From: a bacterium D16-56
Lineage (GTDB): Bacteria > Bacillota > Clostridia > Lachnospirales > Lachnospiraceae
Direction of reading: 5' to 3'
DNA length: 64,000 nt
Assembly (NCBI GenBank): GCA_003611875.1
Contig: RAYY01000015.1
Coordinates: 35,283-99,282, forward strand
Positions 45,373-54,998 of this stretch are shown here, piece after piece. The notes under the pieces are model-generated. The model was given only the letters and a program-made list of their open reading frames with translations, was not told the DNA's origin and did not search any database. A program made the position numbers and the translations under genes. Each line of letters starts with the position of its first letter. Position 1 is the first letter of the stretch.

Positions 45373-46077
45373 TTATCTCCCATACTGTTTTTCTTTCTGT
45401 TTTTCTCTTTCCGTATCCCTGGCTTTCCGCTCCTGTTCCACCATGCGTTTCACTTCCTTGATATCCACGCTGTTCAACAGGGGAGACGGGAGCTTTGTTC
45501 CATCTGTAATCCCCAGTTCTGCCAGCGCTTTATAATCCTCCTGTAAATACATGACAAGGTAACGGTTATCCTGCTGTCCCCCAATGGCAAACTCAATCCC
45601 ACGCTCAGCAGCTTCCTTTTTAGATTCTTTTATCTTTTCCAGTGAATCAACCCGGCTGAAAACAATATCCCTCCCCTCATATTTATTGAGGAACTCCGCC
45701 ACATACATCTGCGGGTCTTTATACAAGGGATTCCCTTTTTCCGCCATCTGCTCCACCGTCTGTTCAAACAGCGGTATATCGTAGTCCTTGATAATCGCAG
45801 AGACTTTACCACTGCGCATATCAGCTACCGCATAATAAGCCAGGCCGTTTTCTTCTGCCGCCTTTTGAAACACTTTTAGTTTCTCCGAATCAAACTGTGC
45901 CGCATAACATTCCCCTCCGTCCTGAACATGTTTTGCAAAAGTCTTCAGTACATGGTTCTGCTCATCAGTGAATTTGCCGGACAGCGCGACAATCAGCGCC
46001 TGGATCACTTCATCTGCTGCCTCCATCGTTTTTTCAGAGTAGGCCATACCGGTATTTACCAGCATCTTGTCATCCAT
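45373..46077 (-). CDS. PcfB/DUF3801-like conjugation accessory protein
   Basis: 234 residues. FDSEKLKVFQKAAEENGLAY and AVADMRSGKVSAII echo the pattern of PcfB-type proteins (a small beta-alpha domain that binds the coupling protein and relaxase), and the gene order (just upstream of the coupling protein) is that of pcfB. A second similar unit follows (LEKIKESKKEAAERGIEFAI). The C-terminus is a charged helix. An AGGAGG site lies before the ATG. The family call is tentative. Confidence 0.5.
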   Translation of the reverse strand: MDDKMLVNTGMAYSEKTMEAADEVIQALIVALSGKFTDEQNHVLKTFAKHVQDGGECYAAQFDSEKLKVFQKAAEENGLAYYAVADMRSGKVSAIIKDYDIPLFEQTVEQMAEKGNPLYKDPQMYVAEFLNKYEGRDIVFSRVDSLEKIKESKKEAAERGIEFAIGGQQDNRYLVMYLQEDYKALAELGITDGTKLPSPLLNSVDIKEVKRMVEQERKARDTEREKQKEKQYGR

Positions 46078-46435
46078 GGTTCTCTCACCTCCTTTATAAC
46101 GGTTCTATTGAAATATGGATACCAGGAAGTGTTTTAAGAAACAGGTCATTCATTGATTTAACACACATCTTGTTTCCATCCAAATGATATGGTAAAATAG
46201 AGCAACATAAATTCATACTTGTAAAAAAATATTTTAATAGTGATTAAAAACATACAAAAGAGAAAATTCTGTATCCAAGAAATAAGAAAATATGCAACAA
46301 AATATTATAATTAATTTAGTTTATTTTCACAGAATATGTACTGCAAATATTAAAAAGATTGCCAAAATGTCAATATGAAAAGTCAAAGAATCGTTACCTG
46401 ATAGAACAAATGTGAAGAAAGTGAGTGGAATCTGA
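46078..46435. other. AT-rich intergenic region between divergent genes
   Basis: 358 bases, strongly AT-rich, between the conjugation operon (minus) and the HsdR_N-like gene (plus). It must hold promoters for both, but several AT-rich hexamers compete and I cannot choose one. No repeat is evident. Confidence 0.4.
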
Positions 46436-47944
46436 TTGCATAAAACATATGATAAAGTAGCAATTCAATCTATTGTTGATGAATATAGATTATCTGAAAT
46501 CCAGTCGGAGTCAGAAGTTCGTTCAAAGTTCATAGTCCGATTATCTGAAGTATTAGGTTATCCATCACAGCTGAGAGGGGAAGAATTTCCAGTATATGGG
46601 TATGGTGGAAGAGACGCTCTTAAAGCCAAAAATACGGATTTCATATTTTTTTCTGATAAATCTTTTAGTAGATACAGGGCCAATACACAGAAAAATAAAG
46701 CTTGGGTTCGAGAACACAGTCTCTTGATTATCGAGGCAAAAAAACCGGGTAAGATGCCAGAAGATTTAGGGCAAGTTCAGTTTTATGCAATGTGGACAAA
46801 AGCAGTAGCATACATTGAAACTGATGGAGAAGAATTCAAAGGATATTTTGTCAATCCAACATCTTCTGATTTAGAAGTGATAGATACAAAAGTTGATGAG
46901 TTGCCAAATAAACCCGAAGTTTGGAATCTTTCTTATGAGAATGTTCTTTCTATAAAGCAAAGGGGCTACAATATAAAAAATATGGATTCAAGACTTACTA
47001 ATATGGAAGAGGATGATTACCAGATTATTACAGAAGATTCTGATCTTAATATTCCTGACAGAACTCTTTCATATATTAGAATTTGTTTGGGAAGGAATGC
47101 TGAGGGGTTAACGAATGTCCAGATGGTCAGTCGCTTCTTAAATACGACAGATTCAATGCTCCAGAATGATATGCGTTATGATATACCACTTTATATGATT
47201 GATATACCAAGACATATATATGAAGCAAAACTATATGTTGATAGTAAAATCTTTCCTTTGATTACGGGTAAAGTTACAGAATTTTATTGCAATGATATAA
47301 CACGATATTCATTTGAAAGCGAATATATTGTTGCTGAAGCAATATATAATAAGAACGAATTAAGTGATTTTGAAATAGGATATCACATTTTAGACAAACA
47401 TGTGTCTGAGAGATTGAATCACTTTAAATTAGTTGGAAAATGTCTTAATGCCGATGTTGTAACGATTGCTGTTGAAAATGCATCGGGATTACAAATAACT
47501 CTCCCATCTAAATGCTCAAAAAAGATGTGGAGAAGTAAACAGCATGTCAAGACATTGTTTGAATTTTGGTTATCAGGAATGAAGAAGCTAAAGTCTATTG
47601 AAGAGTATTATGAAATAGAGTTTAAATTATATACTGTATCTGACCCAATTGAATTAAATGAACTATACGAAGCTATTGATTTTGTGTACGATGGAATGAT
47701 GCTTCAAGAAAATTGTGAAATAACATTACCTGGTGATTCATTTGAGGAAGATTTTGAAATCAAAGAACCTATAATAGTAGAAGACAACAAGATTATACCT
47801 CTTAAAGACAGAATTATACAAGGCTTTATATTCAGACCATATCGAAGTACATGGTTGCCCAGTAAAGCAAAATTTGCAGGAAAAAGAGCAAATGATATTG
47901 TTCGACTTCCAGGATGTTGCGAATATCGAATAGTTGAAAAATAA
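46436..47944 (+). CDS. HsdR_N-type PD-(D/E)XK domain protein (orphan restriction/defence-like gene)
   Basis: 502 residues. The N-terminal domain reads SEVRSKFIVRLSEVLGYPSQ, then NTDFIFF (catalytic Asp) and SLLIIEAKKPGKMPEDLGQ (E-x-K), the fold of the HsdR N-terminal nuclease or HSDR_N_2 domains. The following 330 residues show no helicase motifs or known domain. The start is TTG at 46436, since a stop precedes it and the next in-frame ATG is about 100 codons on. It is opposite in direction and far more AT-rich than its neighbours, thus a later arrival. A defence role is a guess. Confidence 0.72.
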   Translation: MHKTYDKVAIQSIVDEYRLSEIQSESEVRSKFIVRLSEVLGYPSQLRGEEFPVYGYGGRDALKAKNTDFIFFSDKSFSRYRANTQKNKAWVREHSLLIIEAKKPGKMPEDLGQVQFYAMWTKAVAYIETDGEEFKGYFVNPTSSDLEVIDTKVDELPNKPEVWNLSYENVLSIKQRGYNIKNMDSRLTNMEEDDYQIITEDSDLNIPDRTLSYIRICLGRNAEGLTNVQMVSRFLNTTDSMLQNDMRYDIPLYMIDIPRHIYEAKLYVDSKIFPLITGKVTEFYCNDITRYSFESEYIVAEAIYNKNELSDFEIGYHILDKHVSERLNHFKLVGKCLNADVVTIAVENASGLQITLPSKCSKKMWRSKQHVKTLFEFWLSGMKKLKSIEEYYEIEFKLYTVSDPIELNELYEAIDFVYDGMMLQENCEITLPGDSFEEDFEIKEPIIVEDNKIIPLKDRIIQGFIFRPYRSTWLPSKAKFAGKRANDIVRLPGCCEYRIVEK

Positions 47945-48184
47945 CTTATATCAATTTGTAATACTATCAAAATCAAGGAAACATCATCATGAAAAATATT
48001 ATAGAAATAAAAAAAGAGACAAGCAAACCTTTCCAACCAAACAACCTTACTCAGTAAAAAAACATTTCTTTGTCTTAATGGTATAATGGAATTGTGTTTT
48101 CTGTCAATAGCAAACTCTCATAAAAATCGAACTGCCAAACTAACCCGCTAATATATAATAGTGCCACGAAGCCTTTACTCATAG

Positions 48185-48227
48185 CATAATGAGGGAACCT
48201 CCTTATTGGAGGCTTTCCCTTATTATG
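48185..48227. terminator. Bidirectional terminator downstream of the HsdR_N-like gene
   Basis: CATAATGAGGGAA plus CCTCC pairs with GGAGG plus TTTCCCTTATTATG around TTATT. It isolates the cargo gene from the oriT region. Confidence 0.7.
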
Positions 48228-48373
48228 TGTATAGAACAGCCGTTTATACATACTGAAAAAATAGACATTAATTCTATTTGAACCTGCTCCTCTATCTCTT
48301 AACTTTCCCATTTCTCAAAATCCGGAATATCCCCCATATCTGCATACACCCACAATTAGCCAGTAATGACTAC

Positions 48374-48461
48374 GTGATAAAAGTGCTATCACTCCGTCTT
48401 TCTCGGGACACCCGAACCCGCCCGGACAGCTGTGCCGTACCTGCCCTCCGGGCTATCCTGC
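48374..48461. other. oriT: Predicted oriT with IncP-type nic site
   Basis: GCCCGGA (48420-48426) and TCCGGGC (48447-48453) form an inverted repeat directly followed by TATCCTG|C (48454-48461), the nic core of IncP/MOBP origins, with the cut expected after 48460. Further left are GTGAT/ATCAC arms (48374-48392) and a TCGGG-ACA-CCCGA hairpin. The site lies 40 bases before the RHH gene and just ahead of a relaxase with the matching HxH motif. Very likely the transfer origin. Confidence 0.78.
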
Positions 48462-48498
48462 TTCCCGCAGTCACTGGCATTTTCAGAGGAGGTTTTCC

Positions 48499-48867
48499 AT
48501 GCAGATTTGTTTCCGCTGTGACGATGTTACCAATGCCCTTTTAGAGAAGTATGCACATGCATATGGCATCAGCAAAAACCAGCTGCTAAACAGCATTGTA
48601 CAGGAATATTTAGGACAAAATCCAAGCCTTTCAAGAACTCGTTCCACAGCCAAAACCGAAAAAGAACTTCTCTTAGAACTCCGCCAGGCCAATGAAATCC
48701 TGGCACGGCTTCTGGCTGCAGCCAATGACTTCTATTTTGCTTCCTATTATGAACATGCACCCCAGGAATCTAATGATTCCTTCCGGCTTTTCCGCACCGA
48801 ACTCATTGGACGTCTGGCAGATATTTCCGACCGCTTAGACAGAATCCGAAAAAATTTAATCCCCTGA
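48499..48867 (+). CDS. Ribbon-helix-helix relaxosome accessory protein (MobC-like)
   Basis: 122 residues. The N-terminus QICFRCDDVTNALLEKYA and YGISKNQLLNSIVQEYL is a ribbon-helix-helix fold; the C-terminus is a coiled coil (TEKELLLELRQANEILARLL). Such proteins bind oriT and help the relaxase. It is the first gene after the predicted oriT and is followed by the relaxase after 66 bases. Confidence 0.8.
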   Translation: MQICFRCDDVTNALLEKYAHAYGISKNQLLNSIVQEYLGQNPSLSRTRSTAKTEKELLLELRQANEILARLLAAANDFYFASYYEHAPQESNDSFRLFRTELIGRLADISDRLDRIRKNLIP

Positions 48868-48933
48868 TACCGAAATCCTGCCAGTACGGTATGGAAAGCC
48901 TGTCAATCCCGTCAAATACCAGGAGGTTTCAAA

Positions 48934-51231
48934 ATGCCCAAACACGCAAACGGCACCGTATACGGTAAATATCTAAAGATAAAAAATGGTTCCCAGGGAG
49001 TCAAAAACTGTTCCCGTTATATCAATGACCCGGATAAGACCATAGCTCCAATTAGTGACGGGGAAAGGGAAATTTTCCACATGGAAAATGCGCTCCACTA
49101 CATTCAAAATGACCCAAAAACTAAAAACCACTCCACAGGCAGGCCCCTTGTTTCCGGCCACAACTGTAGCCCGGATACCGCCGTCCGGGAGTTCTCCCTG
49201 ATTGAAAAACTGTACCACTCCCACAAGAAAGAAAAGCTGGCCCCCGGACAGATACCCAACCAGGCCTTCCATATCATTTTAAGCTATAAAGGCACGGATA
49301 CCGACCCAAACCTTATCCATCAAATGGGCCTGGAATTTGCCAGGCGGCTGTGCGGCGACGAATTCCAGGCCGTCATTGCCACCCATTTAAATACCGGCAA
49401 CTTCCACAACCACATCCTGGTCAATGCCTATGCCCTGGATGGCAGGCACAAGTTTAAAGACAGCTGCCATGTTTACGATCATTTCCGTGACATAGCCAAT
49501 GAGATCAGCCTGGAATACGGCCTCCCCGTCTTTGTCAATGAGGAATGGAAGCAGCCGTACCGGAGCTGGAAGGAAGTCCTCTCCACTGAAGAAGGGCAGA
49601 GCTGGAAGCAGGATATCATCACCCGTCTGGAACAGGCCGTCGCCGTCTCGGATTCTTATGAGGAAGCCTTAACTTTCATGGAGCAGGCGGGATATGAAAT
49701 CCAAAAAAATCCCAGGAGCGTTACCTTTAAAAAGGATGGAATCCGGGTGCGTGACAGCCGCCTTGGATACCCGTATACCAGGGAAGGGATTCTCTCCGCC
49801 CTGGAAAGACGAAACCGGGACAGGGAGCGCCAAAGGGTTGCGGAGGAAGTATCGGGGATGAGAAAAAGAATGGAAAAAAGACGCATCTATCCGCCCGTTT
49901 TCATTTCGCCATATGACCGGTATGGAAGGCGCAGGAGTTTCCTTATCAGGCTCCTTTTGCTGCTCCGGGAATCCGTCAGGCAGGCCATGGACGGGCATTA
50001 TGACGCCTCCCTGGAAAAAGCCGCACCGGATAACCCCGTATTCATGAAAGCCGAAAAAAAGCTGGCCCTACTCGATGAAGCCATCTCTACTGCGGACCGG
50101 TATTCCATCACCAGCCCGGAAGTCCTGGATATGAAACTCCGGGAACTTCATGCCAGGAACGCCCCATACCGCAGCGGTATTTCCAATCTGGAAGATTACC
50201 TGGAACGTGCCGGGGAACTAAAACAACTCATTGAGAAATACCGGGAATTGCTGCCGGATATTAAGGCAAACGGCCTTTGCCCTGATGATATCGTATTTGT
50301 CCCGGAACCCTCCCTTATCCTGGAAAATAAAGCCCGCCTAAATCCTATGAAACCAAAAACCCGCTCTGACTTATTTAAGGCCGTCCACAATTCCGGCTAC
50401 ACCCTCACAAGGAAATTCAACACTCTGACGGAGCAGGAAGCCAGGCGGATTCTCCATGCTATCCGTGAGGGACGCAGGGACAGCCTTCCGGACGGGCTGG
50501 CATGGGGCCGCTTCAGACGGGGTACATACAATGGAAAACCGGATTTCAAAGATGCTGGTTCTTCTCCCAGGCAGAAGCGCATGGCCATTGTTCTGAAAGA
50601 TTATGATAACAGAATAAAAGAAAAGGTTCTGGAATTTAAAGCCGCCGCCGACACCCTGGCTTCCTATGGTCTGTCTGACACAGACTCCATGGATATGTTC
50701 TTAAAGGAACTTTCCGACAGGGCTGGAGAACTGGATTCCCTGAAAACGAACAGCAATAATATCAACGCAGAAATAAAAGACTTGTTCCGGCTCAAACGGA
50801 ACCTTAGCCGGTTCCAAAAAGCCGTATTCGTCTACGGCCCCCTGTACTCCGGCAGTGCGGACAATTTAAACCGCTCCATCGGGGGAATCCGGGATGGCTG
50901 TTCCCGCTATGACTGGCTGGAGGCCATGAAAAACAGGCTGGACGCCCTCCCTGAAATCTCCGAAAAAGGCCTGGCTTCCATGGGGATTCCCCACCCGGGA
51001 GAGTACCGTTTCCTCCACGATCTCCTGGCCTTTTATCCTGGCCTGGAAAATGTATCCCCGTCTGACCCGGCGCAGGTCCATTATCTTCTGGCAAGGCTGA
51101 AATCAGACGGGTTCTTCGACCACGAGATAAGAAAAGAACTGGAAAAAGAAAGGGCCTGCCTACGGAAAAACAGCAGGGGAGGGAACTTTGGATGTCCCTC
51201 CCCTGACAGGGCTAACGCAGGCCGGACATAG
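48934..51231 (+). CDS. Relaxase / mobilisation nuclease (MOBP type)
   Basis: 765 residues. The relaxase domain (1-250) has the histidine triad in ATHLNTGNFHNHILVNAYA and a segment FHIILSYKGTD before it; the catalytic Tyr is probably in the N-terminal SRYINDP. It cuts one strand at nic, stays attached and leads it into the channel. The remaining 500 residues are helical and basic, with no primase or helicase motif. It overlaps the 3' end of the convergent gene at 51212 by 20 bases. A GGAGG site lies upstream. Confidence 0.93.
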   Translation: MPKHANGTVYGKYLKIKNGSQGVKNCSRYINDPDKTIAPISDGEREIFHMENALHYIQNDPKTKNHSTGRPLVSGHNCSPDTAVREFSLIEKLYHSHKKEKLAPGQIPNQAFHIILSYKGTDTDPNLIHQMGLEFARRLCGDEFQAVIATHLNTGNFHNHILVNAYALDGRHKFKDSCHVYDHFRDIANEISLEYGLPVFVNEEWKQPYRSWKEVLSTEEGQSWKQDIITRLEQAVAVSDSYEEALTFMEQAGYEIQKNPRSVTFKKDGIRVRDSRLGYPYTREGILSALERRNRDRERQRVAEEVSGMRKRMEKRRIYPPVFISPYDRYGRRRSFLIRLLLLLRESVRQAMDGHYDASLEKAAPDNPVFMKAEKKLALLDEAISTADRYSITSPEVLDMKLRELHARNAPYRSGISNLEDYLERAGELKQLIEKYRELLPDIKANGLCPDDIVFVPEPSLILENKARLNPMKPKTRSDLFKAVHNSGYTLTRKFNTLTEQEARRILHAIREGRRDSLPDGLAWGRFRRGTYNGKPDFKDAGSSPRQKRMAIVLKDYDNRIKEKVLEFKAAADTLASYGLSDTDSMDMFLKELSDRAGELDSLKTNSNNINAEIKDLFRLKRNLSRFQKAVFVYGPLYSGSADNLNRSIGGIRDGCSRYDWLEAMKNRLDALPEISEKGLASMGIPHPGEYRFLHDLLAFYPGLENVSPSDPAQVHYLLARLKSDGFFDHEIRKELEKERACLRKNSRGGNFGCPSPDRANAGRT

Positions 51232-52162
51232 CCTTTTTATAATGATGTTTTGCCCGCTTGTGGATACGGAAATTAAACTTATAAATTTCCTCCTGGGTCA
51301 TAGGAGCCCCGCCGGACGGGACGACAATCTTTGTATTGATCTCCTCCACAATCCACGCATCCAGGCACTTTCCATAACCGGCCACGGCTTCGCATATCCG
51401 CATCTCATACTCCGTGACATTGCAAACCTTCATCAGCCAAAGTCGGGTGGATTCCGCTTCGATTTTTTCCAGGCAGTTATCCGGCACGGAGTAATATTCC
51501 AAAAAACTGCAGGGCCTGCCGCCGTCCTCCCATACCATGGCGTCTGCGGACAGGACCGGCAGGTTCACATATTTTTTTACATATCCCTGGCCACCGCCCG
51601 AATCCAGGGGGCGGATGTCGGGGAAACCGTCCCCGTTGTCCTTTACGAACGCATAAACCCGGCTGCCATGGGCCCGGATGATGGAACGGCCATATTCCGC
51701 ATTGGGCCTGCAGCGGCACCCGATGTAATGCCCCAGGCTCTCCTTCCCCGGCTTCCAGTCCTCAAGCCTTCCCGCCCACATCAGGGCTGTCACATCGCCT
51801 ATGTATTCCTCATCCGGAATCCGGGCATAGGCGGAGTGGAGCCTCTTCGCCCGGATAATCAAAGACCTCAGGGGCAGGTTGGCGGGAACCGTGCCGAAGA
51901 GGCCGGCGTAGGTATTCCAAAAGGCTGTGGCATAATCTGCCGAAGGATTATGCCTGACTGCCGCCGCAACCTGGTCAATATTGGAGTCCGTCCATGTGGA
52001 CGGGTTATTAATCTCCCACTTATCATTCTCCCCGTCCTTATTTCGGATGTTTTTTCCCGCTGTGCTTCTGGCGGAACCCTCCGTTCCTTCCATATCCTGC
52101 CTGTTTCTCCCTATAAATTCCGCTGTTTTCTGTCTTTCTGTCTGTCTTTCTTTCCCTTTCAT
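51212..52162 (-). CDS. ICE protein of unknown function with a sigma-region-2-like segment
   Basis: 316 residues. After a disordered head (1-50), WTDSNIDQVAAAVRHNPSAD begins a helical region; EYIGDVTALMWAGRLEDWKP and ESLGHYIGCRCR have the rhythm of a sigma-70 region 2 (DLLQEA..ALWRAI..F), but the match is weak. The C-terminus is helical (LWLMKVCNVTEYEMRICEAV) and basic. GGAGG is 8 bases before the ATG. It lies between the relaxase (convergent) and the helicase. It could be a regulator or DNA-processing factor; I cannot tell. Confidence 0.6.
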   Translation of the reverse strand: MKGKERQTERQKTAEFIGRNRQDMEGTEGSARSTAGKNIRNKDGENDKWEINNPSTWTDSNIDQVAAAVRHNPSADYATAFWNTYAGLFGTVPANLPLRSLIIRAKRLHSAYARIPDEEYIGDVTALMWAGRLEDWKPGKESLGHYIGCRCRPNAEYGRSIIRAHGSRVYAFVKDNGDGFPDIRPLDSGGGQGYVKKYVNLPVLSADAMVWEDGGRPCSFLEYYSVPDNCLEKIEAESTRLWLMKVCNVTEYEMRICEAVAGYGKCLDAWIVEEINTKIVVPSGGAPMTQEEIYKFNFRIHKRAKHHYKKAMSGLR

Positions 52163-52225
52163 GCCTGTCCTCCTTCATTTTTTAGAAACTATGCTTTTTT
52201 TAATTTTCTGCCCGGCTATACCGCC

Positions 52226-53350
52226 TTAACCTCTTTCCATCCTGCTGGTTTCCCTATGCTTCCCGGAATACCGGACAGCCTCCATGCCGCCCTGCCTCTG
52301 TTTTTTCATCCCTTTTATTTTTTCCAGGGTCCAGGGTTCCTCTTTCCTCGCAGCTTCCGGATTCTTATCCGCTTCTGGCTTTCCTGGTTGTGCCGGATTC
52401 TCCCCTTTTTCCCTTCCTGCTGTTTTCCCCCTGTCCGGTTCCTCTGCTGCCTCTTCCCCCTCGTTGGAAGCCCCCGGCTCCTCCCTCTGGTCCATATTCA
52501 GCATGGTATTTAGTTCCGTCAGGCGCTTAAGTTTCCCTGCCAGTTCCTCCTCCTTCGGGAAAGGTTTTTCCACTTCCTCCCGGGCCGCTGCCAGCTGCTG
52601 GCTTAAGGTTTCCAGCTTCCGCTCCGCCTTCGGTATCTCCCCTTCAATCCCGGCCAACAGGTTCCGGAGACGTTTTAAATTCCCCAGGGAATCCTTCCCC
52701 ATTTCCATCTTATAACTCCATTCCCGGCTGACGGTCATCAGGTACTGGTGGTTAAAACTGTCAAAGCTGACTGACAGACGGAATCCCTGGAAATCCCCAA
52801 CCTGTACCGGAACCCGTGAAGCCCCTATACCCGCACACGCAGCCAGGAGCGCCAGCCCCGCTTCTTTTCTCTCCGTATAAAGGGTCCCGTCCACCGTCAT
52901 GGCGAATGTGTCCTTCTCCCCAAGAACCCGGGCCGCTGCCTCCCAGTCCCCTTTTAGTGCGCTGATCCGCCGTTTCACCGCCTGGATTTCCACCGGGTAC
53001 TTCCGGGCGATATCTGTCTCCAGGCGGTATTTCTGGCTGGTATGGTTTGCCTTTAACAGCTTCAGTTTACTGGCCTGGATATCCAGGTCCATCTTCTCCT
53101 TTATGTAAATATTCCCGGTAGCCAGGGCCTTGATTTCCGCATAACTCAGTGCCGCATCATCCACATCCTCACAGGCACGTACCGGGGATTTGCTGGTCAT
53201 GATCTGGCTGATAAATTTCTGCTTATTCTCCAAAACCTGCCACAAAAATGCATCAAACGTGTTCTCCGTTACATACCGGAATATCTTCACCTTCTTGTTC
53301 CGGTTCCCCTGCCTTAAGATGCGGCCCTCCTGCTGATCCAGATCAGTCGG
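52226..53350 (-). pseudogene. C-terminal end of a giant ICE SNF2-type helicase, cut by an insertion
   Basis: The frame reads PTDLDQQEGRILRQGNRNKK and then KIFRYVTENTFDAFLWQVLE, which is the last helicase motif (VI, Q-x-x-GR) and post-motif region of the large LtrC-like helicase/methylase proteins of ICEs, then a helical tail with EIKALATGN and a charged end. Such proteins usually exceed 2000 residues. Upstream of 53350 the helicase sequence stops abruptly at foreign DNA, so motifs I-V are not here. They should be at the other end of the insertion, beyond the window. Confidence 0.85.
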
Positions 53351-54897
53351 TCATTTTTTGCGGACAGTTCAATACGTACCTGCCTTTTTCTCTCCCTGCT
53401 TCTGCGTTTTGTTTCTATTCCTTGAGCCTTTCTTACTTTTTCCCTGCACTCTGGACAAAACTTCGATACTCCAGAGCCAGGGACGTATTCAACGCCGCAT
53501 ACCGTACAATGTTTAGCGGGCAACGCCGTCCACCGCTTCGTGGGCGTGATATGTAATTCACCGACAAAGCCGATGAATTTATAATAAATCTTGATTTCAT
53601 GCCTAACCGTTCCGTCTGCCATCTTCTCACGCTCCGAAACAAGTATCTTGTCTATCAGCGCATTTACCACTGTTGCGTCCAGTTCCTTTAATCCTTGATA
53701 GTTGCGGATTAGGGAGAGGAAGTCACAGATTCCCTGCGATTTTTCATAGCTTTCATTAAGGGTTTCCGTTACCTCTTTCAACCTTGTTTCGATTTCAAGC
53801 TGTTCTTTCTGGTATTTCCCCGACATCATCTCAAAATTCCGCTCGGTGATACGCTCCATAACCTTATCCTCATAGAGAGAGGAAAACAGCCTATCAAGCT
53901 CCGCAAGGCGTTTGTTCAGTTTCTTTTGTTCTTTCTCCATTGCCTTTGCCTTGCTCTGGTCTGTTTCCGTGAGCCGCTTTTCTATGGCTCTTACCGCCTT
54001 TTCATCATTGACCGCCATATCCGCAAAACGGTTGATGTCGGCAAGTACGGCGTTGAATAAATCCCTCGCTTCAATGGCGTGTGCGGTACACATGACGTTG
54101 CCGTATCTGCCATAATTATTGCAGGTATATTGTACGCAGTCGATGATGTCGGGGCGTTTCCTCCTGTTTGCGCTCATAGCCCGCAGAGCATAGCCGCAGT
54201 CCGCACATTTGATAACGCCTGAAAAAATATTCTCAAAGCCGCCCTTATTCTTTTCCCGCCTGCGGCTCGTCATAAGCTGTTGGACAGTATCAAATTCTTC
54301 TTGTGTGACTATGCCCTCATGAGTGTCGGGTATCACTTCCCATTCTTCTGGTAGCTTGGACGGTCTTTTCTTGCTTTTCATATTGGCGGCAATCCGCTTG
54401 TAGCCTGCGAGGTTTCCCGCATATATCGGGCTTCTTAGAATACTTCTCACACTATTTTCGCTCCAGACATAGCGGTTTTCCTCATTATCCTCAAAATGCC
54501 GTTCATATCCTGTTTCCCCACGCTCCGCCGCATAAGCGGCAGGGCGTAAAACGTGCTGTTTATTGATGTGCTTGCGGATTTTTGCAAGTCCATTTCCCGC
54601 CAATGCAAGGTCAAATATCTCCCTTACAACGTGCGCCACCTTATCGTCAATCAGCAGATGGTTGTGGTCGGCAGGGTCTTTGATATACCCATAGGGCGCA
54701 TACGTCCCCATGAATTTCCCCTGCTGAAACCTCGCTCGGTACGCCGATTTTATCTTGACCGACACATCGGCTGAATACATTTCGTTTAAAATATTTCGGA
54801 AAGGCGTGATGTCCATCGCCGATTTATTGAGAGTGTCAACGCCGTCATTGACTGCTATATACCGCACGTTATTTTCGGGGAAAAAGACTTCTGTATA
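53314..54897 (-). pseudogene. TndX/TnpX-like large serine recombinase lacking its N-terminal domain
   Basis: About 527 codons from YTEVFFPENNVRYIAVND (late resolvase domain) through APYGYIKDPADHNHL, zinc ribbon CADCGYALR ... C, coiled coil, and a second Cys set (HCTVCGVEYVPG, CPECREKVRK). The nucleophile Ser region (first about 95 residues) is missing; the frame meets a stop at 54904. The last dozen residues (from about NDRLIWIS) are read from the disrupted helicase gene, so the recombinase end is the element's attachment end. Not functional. Confidence 0.85.
53351..53352. other. Insertion junction in the helicase gene (GA core, minus strand)
   Basis: Helicase coding ends exactly at CCG (Pro of PTDLDQQ), preceded on the minus strand by GA. 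TnpX/TndX recombinases recombine at GA dinucleotides. Rebuilding an Arg codon AGA before CCG gives the expected helicase sequence, so GA is the likely crossover core. Confidence 0.6.
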
Positions 54898-54954
54898 GTT
54901 CCATTAGAGAACATATATAGATATATACCCTATATAAAGAATGAGTGAGAAGAT

Positions 54955-54971
54955 TTTGACCTCTCACCCAA
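54955..54971. repeat. 17-bp direct repeat, copy 1
   Basis: TTTGACCTCTCACCCAA occurs here and at 63767-63783, in the same orientation with loosely similar flanks. The pair encloses the sigma-like genes, cargo, tnpVXW and the AAA gene (about 8.8 kb). Confidence 0.55.
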
Positions 54972-54998
54972 CATTTCACAGAAAAGCAGACTAAATTG

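Noticed and set aside
51188..52513. 441-codon plus-strand frame continuing past the relaxase stop
   Set aside because: Antisense to two supported minus-strand genes; composition is shadow-like.
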